A program made the translations under genes and the position numbers. Shown piece after piece: positions 42,688 through 51,665 of a DNA stretch of 64,000 nucleotides. This stretch comes from Prochlorococcus sp. AG-347-J06 (GTDB lineage: Bacteria > Cyanobacteriota > Cyanobacteriia > PCC-6307 > Cyanobiaceae): positions 124,001-188,000 of the forward strand of contig QCBT01000001.1 of assembly GCA_003281525.1 (NCBI GenBank), read 5' to 3'. Under the pieces are notes generated by a model. The model did not search any database. It saw only the letters and a program-made list of their open reading frames with translations, and was not told the DNA's origin. Within the stretch, counting starts at the first letter, position 1; every line of letters begins with the position of its first letter.

Positions 42688-44037
42688 ATGAAATTTGTAG
42701 TTATAGATGATGATCCTACAGGCTCTCAAACTGTTCACGATTGCTTATTACTGCTCAAGTGGGACTGCTCAACTTTAGTCAAAGGTTTTGAATCTAAATC
42801 TAATTTATTTTTTATTTTGGCTAATACAAGGTCACTATCGGAAAATGATGCGAAATTCATAATAGAGGAAATTTGCAAAAATATTAAGACTGTAATTACT
42901 TCTCAAGCCTATGAAGAAGAAATTATTTTTATAAGTAGAGGAGACTCTACTCTTCGAGGACATAACTTTTTAGAGCCAATTGCTCTAAATAGTTGCTTAG
43001 GTCCTTTTGATGCTACTTTTCATATTCCAGCTTTCATCGAGGGTAAAAGATTTACAATTAATGGATTTCATTTTGTTGATAACACGCCTATTAGTCAAAC
43101 AATTTTTGCAGAAGACAAAATTTTTGGATATCAGACAAGTAATGTCAAGAATCTTTTATTTCAGCAGAGTAAATCGCAAATAGATTTTGAAGATATTCAA
43201 AATCTTTTATTGTCAGATATCGAAATGTTAAGTGATGAAGAAAATAATATTGTTTTTAAAACACTAAAGAACTTGAAGAATAATAAACATGTAGTTGTAG
43301 ATGTAGAAAATTATTCTCAACTAAAAAAATTTTCTTTAGTAATTAAAAAATTAATTAAACAAAAAAAATTCCTTTTTCGAACTGCAGCAAGTTTTATAAG
43401 TTCAATTTCTGAGAAAAAAAGTGTCTCTCAGAGTGAAATATTTTTCTCTAATTTAAGAATAAGAAATAAAGAAAAGAGTTTTCTTCCAGGACTGATAATT
43501 GTTGGATCTTATGTAGAACTTTCAACAATACAATTGAATAATTTATTAGAGATAAGTAATTGCAATCCAGTTGAATTAGATGTTTTTGAATTCTTTAAAA
43601 TTACTTCATCAGATAATAATCAGAAGCGAAGGAATTTGTTTAAAAATAAATTTTTGAGAGAAATTAGATTTTCTTTTGAGAAAGGAAAAACTCCTATTTT
43701 GTTTACTTCAAGAAAATTTATATCTTTAGATTCTTCTGAACTATTTAATTTCTATAATTTACTTGCTTGTTTTATTGCTGAATTAGTCGCAGATTTGAAG
43801 TATGAAATAGGATATTTGATTTCAAAAGGTGGAATAACAACAAATTTGATTCTTAGTAAAGGACTTAATGCAGATTATGTTTATCTTGAAGGACAAATTT
43901 TAACTGGCATTTCAGTAGTGACTTGCAATCTAAAAAATGGCGAAAAACTTCCCATTGTGACTCATCCTGGAAACATTGGCACTAAAGATTCACTGGTTAA
44001 TATTTGGAAAGTTTTTGAAAATAAAAATAATTTTTAA
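42688..44037 (+). CDS. Four-carbon acid sugar kinase-like protein (DUF1537 family)
   Basis: A 449-residue protein whose start VVIDDDPTGSQTVHDC matches the ADP-forming four-carbon acid sugar kinase N-terminal domain (D-D-x-T-G), followed by SRGDSTLRGHNFLEP and the C-terminal domain with LISKGGITTNLILSKGL and GNIGTKDSLVNIWKV. Family members (OtnK, DtnK) phosphorylate tetronates in catabolic operons. The usual partners (PdxA2, aldolase, OtnI) are not adjacent. The middle of the protein (about 150-320) is lysine-rich and less conserved. The substrate here is unknown. Confidence 0.78.
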   Translation: MKFVVIDDDPTGSQTVHDCLLLLKWDCSTLVKGFESKSNLFFILANTRSLSENDAKFIIEEICKNIKTVITSQAYEEEIIFISRGDSTLRGHNFLEPIALNSCLGPFDATFHIPAFIEGKRFTINGFHFVDNTPISQTIFAEDKIFGYQTSNVKNLLFQQSKSQIDFEDIQNLLLSDIEMLSDEENNIVFKTLKNLKNNKHVVVDVENYSQLKKFSLVIKKLIKQKKFLFRTAASFISSISEKKSVSQSEIFFSNLRIRNKEKSFLPGLIIVGSYVELSTIQLNNLLEISNCNPVELDVFEFFKITSSDNNQKRRNLFKNKFLREIRFSFEKGKTPILFTSRKFISLDSSELFNFYNLLACFIAELVADLKYEIGYLISKGGITTNLILSKGLNADYVYLEGQILTGISVVTCNLKNGEKLPIVTHPGNIGTKDSLVNIWKVFENKNNF

Positions 44038-44039
44038 AA

Positions 44040-45464
44040 TTAAAAATTTGAGATAATTTCTTCTGCAAAACTGCTGCAGGATAGGGGTTCTACTTTTGGT
44101 TCCATTAAGCGTGCTAGATCATAAGTGACTTTTTTTTGCTCTATTGCCTTACTTAAACCATTAGTAATTAAGTTAGCTGCCTCATTCCAACCAAAATATT
44201 CAAGCATCATTACGCCACTAAGAATTACTGAGCCTGGATTAATCTTATTTAAGCCTGCATGTTTTGGCGCAGTACCGTGCGTAGCTTCGAAAATTGCTGC
44301 ATTATCTCCAATATTTGCACCAGGAGCCATACCTAGGCCTCCAACAATTGCTGCAGCTGCATCAGAAACATAGTCTCCATTGAGATTTAAGGTTGCAAGA
44401 ATTGAATATTCTTGAGGTCTAGTTTGAATTTGTTGAAATATACTATCAGCTATCCGATCATCAACAAGAATAAGTTCTCTCCATTTTCCATCTCCGTGAG
44501 AATTTGATATTGATGCAACAACTTCTTTAATTTCTTCGCAAATGAATGCTTTTTTGTTATTTGTAAGCTTGTCAAAACCTGGTTCAATTTTTCGAGCATT
44601 ATTTTCAATTGTAATTTCTGGATTTTTCTGAATATTATCTAAAATCCAGCTTTCTCTTTCTGTAATGCAATCTTCTCTAAATTCATTTACTGCTAATTCA
44701 TATCCCCAATCTCTAAATGCACCTTCTGTATATTTCATAATATTCCCTTTATGTACAAGAGTGACATGCCTTTTATCTCCTGATAATCTTTTGGCATGTT
44801 CAATAGCTTTTCTAATATGCCTTTGGCTACCAGATTTGCTCACCGGTTTTATTCCAATACCTGATCCGTCTGGTATAGATCTATTTTTTAAATTTTTACT
44901 TTTTGGTATGACAACGTTATTTAAGTGATTTATTAATTCAAGACAATTATTATCCTCCGCTTCCCATTCAATTCCCATGTAGATATCCTCAGTGTTTTCT
45001 CTATAAACAATAACGTCTAAATTTTGGGGATTTTTGTGAGGGCTTGGAGTTCCTGAATAATATTTGCATGGTCTAACACAGCTATATAAATCAAATATTT
45101 GCCTTAATGCAACATTAAGAGATCTTATACCTCCACCGATGGGAGTCGTTAAAGGACCTTTGATGGCTACACCAAAGTGTTTGATTGCTTCAATAGTATC
45201 TTGAGGGAGGTAGTTATATGTTCCATAAAGTTCACAAGCTTCATCGCCTGCATAGACTTTAAACCAATTAATTTTTCTTACATCTCCATAGCTTTTTTTA
45301 ATAGCCGAATCAAGAACGACTTGAGTGGCAGGCCAAATATCAACTCCAGTACCATCACCCCTAATAAATGGGACAATTGGATTATTAGGAACATTAGGTT
45401 TGCCTTGATTAAAAGTTATTATCTCGCCTTCATTAGGTAAAGTTAATTTTTCAAATTTTGGCAT
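44040..45464 (-). CDS. icd: Isocitrate dehydrogenase (NADP+)
   Basis: Converts isocitrate into 2-oxoglutarate, the main carbon skeleton for ammonium assimilation and the signal sensed by NtcA and PII in cyanobacteria. The 474-residue protein has VPFIRGDGTGVDIWPA, GPLTTPIGGGIRSLNVALRQ, VYRENTEDIYMGIEWE (substrate loop), KGNIMKYTEGAFRDWGYE, GDYVSDAAAAIVGGLGMAPG and ATHGTAPKHAG. The insertion between about 290 and 340 is typical of the cyanobacterial and E. coli-like type. Convergent with the DUF1537 gene (2 bases apart). Confidence 0.96.
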   Translation of the reverse strand: MPKFEKLTLPNEGEIITFNQGKPNVPNNPIVPFIRGDGTGVDIWPATQVVLDSAIKKSYGDVRKINWFKVYAGDEACELYGTYNYLPQDTIEAIKHFGVAIKGPLTTPIGGGIRSLNVALRQIFDLYSCVRPCKYYSGTPSPHKNPQNLDVIVYRENTEDIYMGIEWEAEDNNCLELINHLNNVVIPKSKNLKNRSIPDGSGIGIKPVSKSGSQRHIRKAIEHAKRLSGDKRHVTLVHKGNIMKYTEGAFRDWGYELAVNEFREDCITERESWILDNIQKNPEITIENNARKIEPGFDKLTNNKKAFICEEIKEVVASISNSHGDGKWRELILVDDRIADSIFQQIQTRPQEYSILATLNLNGDYVSDAAAAIVGGLGMAPGANIGDNAAIFEATHGTAPKHAGLNKINPGSVILSGVMMLEYFGWNEAANLITNGLSKAIEQKKVTYDLARLMEPKVEPLSCSSFAEEIISNF

Positions 45465-45482
45465 AGTATTGAATTAATAAAG

Positions 45483-45526
45483 ATAACTCACCGAAGTTCC
45501 TCGTATTGTAATTTGCGATGAGTTAT
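45483..45526 (-). promoter_or_regulatory. Inverted repeat in the icd leader
   Basis: ATAACTCA at 45483-45490 and TGAGTTAT at 45519-45526 form a perfect 8-base inverted repeat with 28 bases between, 19-62 bases before the icd ATG (minus strand). The centre contains more short complementarity. It could be a leader hairpin, an operator or chance. I searched by eye for the NtcA box GTA-N8-TAC here and found no full match. Confidence 0.35.
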
Positions 45527-45673
45527 TTTCTTTAAAACCTAGAAATTTATTATTCAAATGTGAATAGAGAATAGTTTATTGATCAGCATTTCAACATCTT
45601 TATTAAAAGAAAAAGTAGTTAATAAGCAAGTTAAAGCAAATTATGTCATTTTCAAAAAAATACTCAGCTGCTT

Positions 45674-46105
45674 ATGAATGCGAGTTCAAATGTAAGTAAT
45701 GTTGAAATAGCTAATAAAATTGCTTCCACTGCAGCTTTGTTTCGGAAATATTTTCCAGATGCAAGCGTAAACTTTAGTCCCTGGGATAATTCAAATAATG
45801 AATCCATGCAAGATTCTATTGATTTTGCTTTTCATTTCCCTGGTTGGAGTCCACTTATTGAATGTAGAGCAATACTCTTACAATTAAGAATTGAAAATGA
45901 TAGTAATGGCAGAGTTCCGAAATTGTTGGGAATAATAATGCGAGGTATGATTGTTCCCTCCGAGAGATGGAGAGTGGCTACCATCGGTGATTGGGAAATG
46001 ACTGGAACTCATCTACCGCAAAAGGAACAAAAAGATAACCTTTTTTTGGTTTGTAAAGAACTTTATAAGCTATTCTCTACAACATCCGCTGGTAACAAAA
46101 ATTAG
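45674..46105 (+). CDS. Conserved hypothetical protein
   Basis: A 143-residue soluble protein. After a polar start it has ALFRKYFPDASVNFSPWDN and the strand-rich part SIDFAFHFPGWSPLIECRAI, then PSERWRVATIGDWEMTGTHL. No membrane segment, signal or known catalytic motif. I recognise it only as a picocyanobacterial-type protein. It precedes the bilin operon by 57 bases and might belong to the same transcript, but nothing in the sequence ties it to bilins. Confidence 0.65.
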   Translation: MNASSNVSNVEIANKIASTAALFRKYFPDASVNFSPWDNSNNESMQDSIDFAFHFPGWSPLIECRAILLQLRIENDSNGRVPKLLGIIMRGMIVPSERWRVATIGDWEMTGTHLPQKEQKDNLFLVCKELYKLFSTTSAGNKN

Positions 46106-46162
46106 CTGTTTTATGTATTTTCCTTGTAGATTAAATACACTTACAAAAATAATTCAAAATAT

Positions 46163-46873
46163 ATGGCAGTTGCTCTTGCAGGACAATTAAGAGAGGGGAC
46201 AAAAAAATCCCACACTATGGCAGAAAATACTGGCTTTGTGGCTTGTTTTTTAAAAGGAGTTGTTGAAAAAAAATCTTATAGAAAATTAATTAGTGATTTG
46301 TATTTTGTTTATGAAGCTATGGAAGAAGAAATTGAAAGACTGGTCAATGAGGAACATCCCGTAATAAAACCTATAGGTTTTAAATCATTATTCAGGAAAG
46401 AAACTCTTGTAAATGATCTTAAGTTCTATTTTGGTGAAAACTGGAAGAATGAAATTAATATTTCTCACTCAGCAAAAGAATATGTTGAAAGAATCCGAGA
46501 GGTCGCAAAAAATTCACCAGAGCTTTTAGTTGGTCACCACTACACTCGCTATATAGGAGATTTATCTGGGGGACAAATCTTGAAAAGGATCGCTAAAAAA
46601 GCATTAAATTTGCAGGGAAATGATGGTTTAAATTTTTATGAGTTTGAATTAATTGCTGATGAAAAGAAATTCAAGGAAGAATATTCCCTTACTTTGAATC
46701 AACTTCCAATAAATCAAAAGACTGCTGATCAAATTATTGATGAAGCTAATCAAGCTTTTACTTATAATATGAAAATGTTTAAGGAGCTTGAAGGTAACTT
46801 GATTGCTGTTTTAGGTAAGATTGTATTCAATTACATTACAAAAAAAGTTAGGAAAGGAAGTACCGAGACCTAA
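46163..46873 (+). CDS. ho1: Heme oxygenase
   Basis: Opens heme to biliverdin IX-alpha with ferredoxin electrons. The 236-residue helical protein has the proximal heme histidine in [17 protein letters not shown] and the distal helix glycine motif [20 protein letters not shown]. It starts the ho1-pebA-pebB cluster (5-base gap to pebA), so its biliverdin is passed on for phycoerythrobilin. Confidence 0.95.
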   Translation: MAVALAGQLREGTKKSHTMAENTGFVACFLKGVVEKKSYRKLISDLYFVYEAMEEEIERLVNEEHPVIKPIGFKSLFRKETLVNDLKFYFGENWKNEINISHSAKEYVERIREVAKNSPELLVGHHYTRYIGDLSGGQILKRIAKKALNLQGNDGLNFYEFELIADEKKFKEEYSLTLNQLPINQKTADQIIDEANQAFTYNMKMFKELEGNLIAVLGKIVFNYITKKVRKGSTET

Positions 46874-46878
46874 TATTT

Positions 46879-47589
46879 ATGTTTGATTCATTAGTTGATT
46901 TCCTTAAAACCAATATTGATGAATTAAATGGAAATGAAGTACAAATATCTAGTGAATTTAAAGAACATCACGATGAAGACTCAAAATATATTATTAAAAA
47001 TTGGCTTTTTTCATCTCCCGAATATAGAAAGTGGCGAATAACAAGATTAGATGGTGGCAAAAAACTGCAAGTGTTTAATACGGTCGCATATCCAAATTTT
47101 GATAGTGAGATGCCTATTTTAGGAGCTGATATTTTATGGTTTGGAACTTCTCAAAAGTTATTAGCAATACTTGATTATCAACCTTTAATTCAAGAAAGCA
47201 AATATCTTGAAAAATATTGTTCAAGTTTAGGTAGTATTAAGAAAAAATATTCTGCATTTGATAATAATAAAATGAAGAATATATATGATTCAAAAAAGTA
47301 TTTTTCCCCATGGGTGATTATATGTAGAGGAAATAAATTAAATCTTGATAGAGATTTAAATAATATATTCCATTCATTTGTAAATAATTATTTGAACATT
47401 TATAAATCGAATCCTGTTAATCAATTTTTAAATGCAGAAGAAATAAAGATTAATCAAATTAAATATGATAAGTACAGTTTTGAAAAAGACCCTGCAGATA
47501 AAATGTTTAAATCTTTTTTTGGAGAAAAATGGACAAAAAGATTTATCAATAAATTTCTATTTACATTAAATAATGAGATTATTCATTGA
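46879..47589 (+). CDS. pebA: 15,16-dihydrobiliverdin:ferredoxin oxidoreductase
   Basis: Reduces biliverdin to 15,16-dihydrobiliverdin, the first step to phycoerythrobilin. The 236-residue protein is a ferredoxin-dependent bilin reductase: [20 protein letters not shown] near the start, [27 protein letters not shown] with the catalytic aspartate, and the ending with [19 protein letters not shown]. Order after ho1 and length support PebA. Stop directly abuts the pebB ATG. Confidence 0.94.
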   Translation: MFDSLVDFLKTNIDELNGNEVQISSEFKEHHDEDSKYIIKNWLFSSPEYRKWRITRLDGGKKLQVFNTVAYPNFDSEMPILGADILWFGTSQKLLAILDYQPLIQESKYLEKYCSSLGSIKKKYSAFDNNKMKNIYDSKKYFSPWVIICRGNKLNLDRDLNNIFHSFVNNYLNIYKSNPVNQFLNAEEIKINQIKYDKYSFEKDPADKMFKSFFGEKWTKRFINKFLFTLNNEIIH

Positions 47590-48351
47590 ATGTTAATACA
47601 AGATACTATTTTTTACAGGCCAGACTGGAGATGGCATAATTTTTTAAAATATTTAACAAATAATTTAAGTAAATATAACTGTTTAGAAAAAAAAATACCC
47701 TCAGAATATTCTTTTAGAGATTCAACTTATGGTTCAAAAAAATCAAAAAAAAATGTGAATCTATCTACTTGGGGTGTAACGCATAAAAAAAGAATTCAAT
47801 TCGCAAGAGCAGTTTGTATAAATAGTCCAAATTATTCTGTTTTAAATTTTTTAATTATTCCTAATACTATTTATAACGTCCCATTTTTTGGAGTAGATTT
47901 TGTTTCTCTACCTAATAGTTATTTATTAGTGTTAGATTTTCAGCCTTCATTAAAAATACAGAATCAATACAATAATGAGTTATTAGAAAAACTTATAAAA
48001 CTCAAAAATCATTGTCATTCATCACTCCCATTAGCTGAAAAAATGTCTGCAAATGTAGCTAGATTTTTTTCTCCAGGTGTAATATGGTCAAAATTACCAA
48101 AAGAAGAAAAAAGTGATTTTTTAATTACTACTCAGCTTTATACCTCATTTAAGGAATATCTTGATTTGTATTTGGAAATTCTTTTCGAAAGCAAAGAAGT
48201 CAATATTGAACTGCAAAAAGAATTAATAAACGGTCAAAATAATTATTTGAACTATAGAAGAGATAACGATCCAGCAAGGCCAATGTTGTCGAGTTTGTTT
48301 GGTAAAGAATTTACTGAATCTTTAATTGAAGAAGTTTTATTTACTACTTAA
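47590..48351 (+). CDS. pebB: Phycoerythrobilin:ferredoxin oxidoreductase
   Basis: Reduces 15,16-dihydrobiliverdin to phycoerythrobilin. The 253-residue protein has [15 protein letters not shown], the strands [20 protein letters not shown] and LLVLDFQPS with the catalytic aspartate, and [15 protein letters not shown], the C-terminal block shared with pebA. No gap to pebA, so translation is coupled and substrate channelling between PebA and PebB, known for the family, is expected. Confidence 0.94.
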   Translation: MLIQDTIFYRPDWRWHNFLKYLTNNLSKYNCLEKKIPSEYSFRDSTYGSKKSKKNVNLSTWGVTHKKRIQFARAVCINSPNYSVLNFLIIPNTIYNVPFFGVDFVSLPNSYLLVLDFQPSLKIQNQYNNELLEKLIKLKNHCHSSLPLAEKMSANVARFFSPGVIWSKLPKEEKSDFLITTQLYTSFKEYLDLYLEILFESKEVNIELQKELINGQNNYLNYRRDNDPARPMLSSLFGKEFTESLIEEVLFTT

Positions 48352-48357
48352 AAGTCT

Positions 48358-48363
48358 TATAAT
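48358..48363 (+). promoter_or_regulatory. putative -10 box for the phosphatase gene
   Basis: TATAAT 20 bases before the ATG at 48384, in the 32-base gap after pebB. No clear -35. If real it separates the phosphatase from the bilin operon. Confidence 0.3.
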
Positions 48364-48383
48364 TTAATAACATTCGCAATCAT

Positions 48384-48857
48384 ATGAAAAAAATTTCTGT
48401 TCTTTTTGTATGTTTGGGAAATATTTGTAGGTCTCCTGCAGCAGAGGCTATATTTATCAATCTTCTTGAACAGAAGGGTTTAACCGATGGCTTTATTGTA
48501 GATTCTGCTGGAACTGGGAGTTGGCATATTGGAAAAAAAGCTGACTCTAGGATGAGAATTGCTGCAGAAAAAAGAGATATAAATATCATAAGCAGGGCTC
48601 GTCAAATTAATTGCAAAGATTTTGACGAATTTAACTATATTCTTGCGATGGACGAATCAAATTTTAGAAATATTCAAGATCTTAAAAATAGAACAGCTTC
48701 AAAAAATTTTGCATCAATTAAAAAAATACAAGATTTTAGATCAGTTTTTAATGAGCAAGAAGTCCCTGACCCATATTTTGGAGGTGATGAAGGATTCGAC
48801 TATGTCCTTGATATTTTAGAAGACTCTGTACAAGGTTTTTTGGAAAGTATTTCTTGA
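48384..48857 (+). CDS. Low-molecular-weight protein-tyrosine phosphatase
   Basis: A 157-residue cytosolic phosphatase with the P-loop VCLGNICRSPAAEA (C-x5-R-S) near the N-terminus and the general acid in the late VPDPYFGG. The family removes phosphate from tyrosine of proteins, often linked to extracellular polysaccharide kinases; an arsenate-reductase-like role is another possibility. Its 3' end meets panC/cmk tail to tail, 2 bases apart. Confidence 0.88.
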   Translation: MKKISVLFVCLGNICRSPAAEAIFINLLEQKGLTDGFIVDSAGTGSWHIGKKADSRMRIAAEKRDINIISRARQINCKDFDEFNYILAMDESNFRNIQDLKNRTASKNFASIKKIQDFRSVFNEQEVPDPYFGGDEGFDYVLDILEDSVQGFLESIS

Positions 48858-48859
48858 AT

Positions 48860-50392
48860 TTATCTTATCTCAGTCTCTTTAGGAATCTTGTCATAATAAA
48901 GGTTAATAATTTCATCCACTACCTCATTAATTTTATATCCGTCAGTAATAATTTCTATTGCGTCATTCGCTTTTATTAGAGGTGAAATTTCCCTACTGGA
49001 ATCTTCAAAATCTCTTTTCTTTATAAGTTCTTTTAATGTATGAAGGTCTATTTCTTGTAATTCTTTACTATTTTTATCAGATTTTCTTCTTTTTGCTCTT
49101 TCATCGATGCTAGCAGTTAAAAATATTTTAAGTTCTGCATGAGGAAAAACAGTAGTTCCTATATCTCTTCCCTCAGCTACAAGTCCGCCTGATTCTCCAA
49201 TTTTTCTTTGTTCTTCTACTAAGAATTTTCTTACTTCTTTTATTGAGGAAATTTTAGAAACGATGGAACTTATCTTTTGCGACCTAATCTCTTCAGTGAC
49301 ACAGTAATTATTAACATAAACATCCTGATGTGAATTTGTATTCGACTTGAAAACTATAGATATATCTTTAAGAATATTCTGTAATTTTTTTTCTTTTTTA
49401 TAATCAATATTTTCTTTTATCATAAGCCAACTCAATGCCCTATACATTGCGCCAGTATCTAAATATAAAAGTTTAAGTTTCTTCGCTATTAACTTTGTTA
49501 CAGTGCTTTTACCTGAACCAGCAGGACCATCAATTGCAATAATCGGCCTTCTTTTCATTAGAAAAACGTGATCAATTAATCTTGTCTCTCCACATCTTAT
49601 CGCACCAGCCAATAACGAAATATTATCCTCAAGTCTTGCTTTTTGGAGTGTATGAGGGTGTAAATGTTCTAAATATTCAATTGAAATTTTTTTTGCTGAT
49701 AGATTCTTAATTATTTGGTTTAAATTGATCTTTTTATCTTTTTGAAAAATTTTTTTTGCTTCTAATAACTCACTTGAAAAAAACTTAATCAATTTTCTTT
49801 CGTTTTTTGATAAATGTACATTACGTGAACTTAAAGGAATCCCATCAAAATCTCTTTGTGTAGGAATGGATTTAATAGCAATATTTAATTTATTTCTTAG
49901 GACAAGATTTTTTAAAATTAAAAGTTGTTGCCAATCTTTTTCTCCTAAGTAAAGATTTTTTGGTTTGATGAGATTAAGTAATCTATAAACTACTGTACAA
50001 ACGCCATCAAAATGTCCAATTCGATTTAATCCACATAATGTAGAAGATAATTCTTTTGGAGCTTTTAGGAATTTAATATTTTTATTATTCGGTGGATATA
50101 TATCTTCATTACTTGGGAGGAAGATAGCATCTGCGCCATTTGAAAAGGAGATTTTTATATCATTTTCAATTGTTTTAGGGTAATTCTCTAAATCTAACTT
50201 GTTATCAAATTGAAGTGGATTAATAAAAATACTTACTAAATTAACATTAGAATTTTCATTTTTTGCTGTTGATATTAGTTTAATATGACCGTCATGAAGA
50301 TTGCCCATTGTTGGAATGAAATTAATTTCACTATTTATATTTCTCCTCCAATTTTCTATTTCTTCAGTTTTCTTAATGATTACTTTCTTCAC
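48860..50392 (-). CDS. panC/cmk: Bifunctional pantothenate synthetase / cytidylate kinase
   Basis: A natural fusion of 510 residues. Residues 1-275 are PanC, which joins pantoate and beta-alanine: FIPTMGNLHDGHIKLI with HDGH at 33-36, FINPLQF and PLSSRNVHLS. Residues 282-510 are CMP kinase, with Walker A DGPAGSGKSTVTKL at 288-301, LDTGAMYRALSW and VAEGRDIGTTVFP. The fusion is known in cyanobacteria. It joins coenzyme A and nucleotide metabolism in one polypeptide; no direct interaction of the two reactions is known to me. Divergent from purM. Confidence 0.95.
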   Translation of the reverse strand: MKKVIIKKTEEIENWRRNINSEINFIPTMGNLHDGHIKLISTAKNENSNVNLVSIFINPLQFDNKLDLENYPKTIENDIKISFSNGADAIFLPSNEDIYPPNNKNIKFLKAPKELSSTLCGLNRIGHFDGVCTVVYRLLNLIKPKNLYLGEKDWQQLLILKNLVLRNKLNIAIKSIPTQRDFDGIPLSSRNVHLSKNERKLIKFFSSELLEAKKIFQKDKKINLNQIIKNLSAKKISIEYLEHLHPHTLQKARLEDNISLLAGAIRCGETRLIDHVFLMKRRPIIAIDGPAGSGKSTVTKLIAKKLKLLYLDTGAMYRALSWLMIKENIDYKKEKKLQNILKDISIVFKSNTNSHQDVYVNNYCVTEEIRSQKISSIVSKISSIKEVRKFLVEEQRKIGESGGLVAEGRDIGTTVFPHAELKIFLTASIDERAKRRKSDKNSKELQEIDLHTLKELIKKRDFEDSSREISPLIKANDAIEIITDGYKINEVVDEIINLYYDKIPKETEIR

Positions 50393-50490
50393 TTTGTTTT
50401 TAAAAAATAAATCTATTTGATAAATAATTACTGGACAAAAGCAATCTTAGGAGGAATATCTATATAGGGAAAGTCTATCATTTTTATTTC

Positions 50491-51534
50491 ATGGATTACA
50501 AAACATCAGGTGTTGATATAGAAGCTGGGCGAGAATTTGTTTCAGAAATTAAACAGGCAGTTGAAGGAACTCATACATCTAATGTGATTGAGGGTATTGG
50601 AGGGTTCGGAGGTTTGTTTAGAATTCCTATCGATAGTTTTAAAAAACCAGTTCTTGTTGCAGGTAGTGATGGTGTTGGAACAAAATTAGAATTAGCCCAA
50701 AGTAAAAACTTTCACTTTGAGGTTGGTATTGATTTAGTTGCTATGTGCATGAACGATATCATTACTTGTGGTGCAAAACCTTTATTTTTTCTAGATTATA
50801 TTGCTACCGGTAAGCTTGATAAGAGACAATTATTGAGGGTTGTTCAGGGAATTTCACATGGATGTGGAGAAAATAACTGTTCATTACTCGGCGGAGAAAC
50901 TGCTGAAATGCCTGGATTTTATTCAAAAAATAAGTATGATCTTGCAGGATTTTGTGTTGGAATTGTTGATGAGGATAAGCTTATTAATGGTAAAAAAGTT
51001 TCTGAAAATGACTTAATAATTGCTTTAAAAAGTAATGGAATTCATAGTAACGGCTTTAGTTTAGTGAGAAAAATTATTCAAAACAATAATCAAATAGATA
51101 AAGAATTTGAAAAAGTTTCTCACTTAAATTTTTATGATGAGTTATTGAAACCTACAAAAATTTACAATAATGTGATTAACCAAATTTTATCTGAAGATAT
51201 AGAAATTAAAGCAATGTCTCATATAACTGGAGGAGGAATTCCAGAAAATTTACCAAGATGTATTCCTTCACATTTTATGCCTTATATCAACACCAGTTCT
51301 TGGCAGATACCTATCTTATTTAAATTCCTGAAAGAAAAAGGATCTATTCCTGAAAAAGATTTTTGGAATACTTTTAATCTTGGAGTGGGATTTTGTTTAA
51401 TTATTGATAAACAATTTAAGGACGCGATATTAACTATCTGTAAAGATTATGATATAGATAGTTGGGAAATTGGAAAGATAGTTCGAAAAAAAGATTCAAC
51501 AATTAGTAAATTTTTGCCGGAAATTTTAACTTAA
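50491..51534 (+). CDS. purM: Phosphoribosylaminoimidazole synthetase (AIR synthase)
   Basis: ATP-dependent ring closure in purine synthesis: FGAM to AIR; AIR is also the ThiC substrate. The 347-residue protein has DYKTSGVDIEAGREFV, VAGSDGVGTKLELAQ, MCMNDIITCGAKPLFFLDYI, LGGETAEMPGFY and HITGGGIPENLPR, covering both domains of the family. Followed by an AT-rich hairpin. Confidence 0.95.
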   Translation: MDYKTSGVDIEAGREFVSEIKQAVEGTHTSNVIEGIGGFGGLFRIPIDSFKKPVLVAGSDGVGTKLELAQSKNFHFEVGIDLVAMCMNDIITCGAKPLFFLDYIATGKLDKRQLLRVVQGISHGCGENNCSLLGGETAEMPGFYSKNKYDLAGFCVGIVDEDKLINGKKVSENDLIIALKSNGIHSNGFSLVRKIIQNNNQIDKEFEKVSHLNFYDELLKPTKIYNNVINQILSEDIEIKAMSHITGGGIPENLPRCIPSHFMPYINTSSWQIPILFKFLKEKGSIPEKDFWNTFNLGVGFCLIIDKQFKDAILTICKDYDIDSWEIGKIVRKKDSTISKFLPEILT

Positions 51535-51556
51535 ATTTTTTTATCTTTTTAAATGA

Positions 51557-51581
51557 GGTATAAAAAATTATTTTTTATACC
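51557..51581 (+). terminator. AT-rich hairpin after purM
   Basis: GGTATAAAAAA at 51557-51567, loop TTA, TTTTTTATACC at 51571-51581: a perfect 11-base stem, 22 bases after the purM stop. The run of T lies inside the 3' arm rather than after it, so it is an imperfect terminator candidate and could equally be a regulatory element. Confidence 0.4.
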
Positions 51582-51603
51582 CAAATGAAAAAGTTAGGTG
51601 TAA

Positions 51604-51609
51604 TATAAT
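51604..51609 (+). promoter_or_regulatory. putative -10 box for the gene at 51666
   Basis: Perfect TATAAT 56 bases before the ATG. The leader that would follow contains CCGA at 51619-51622 and TCGG at 51629-51632, a small hairpin. No clear -35. Confidence 0.4.
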
Positions 51610-51665
51610 AAGATTACCGCCGAATTATATCGGAAGTTTAAGTATTAAGATTTAACCTTTATTCA

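Noticed and set aside
45465-45673. Possible NtcA site or small gene in the icd leader gap
   Set aside because: I found no GTA-N8-TAC with proper spacing. A 16-codon ATG frame at about 45640-45690 is too short and overlaps the next gene.
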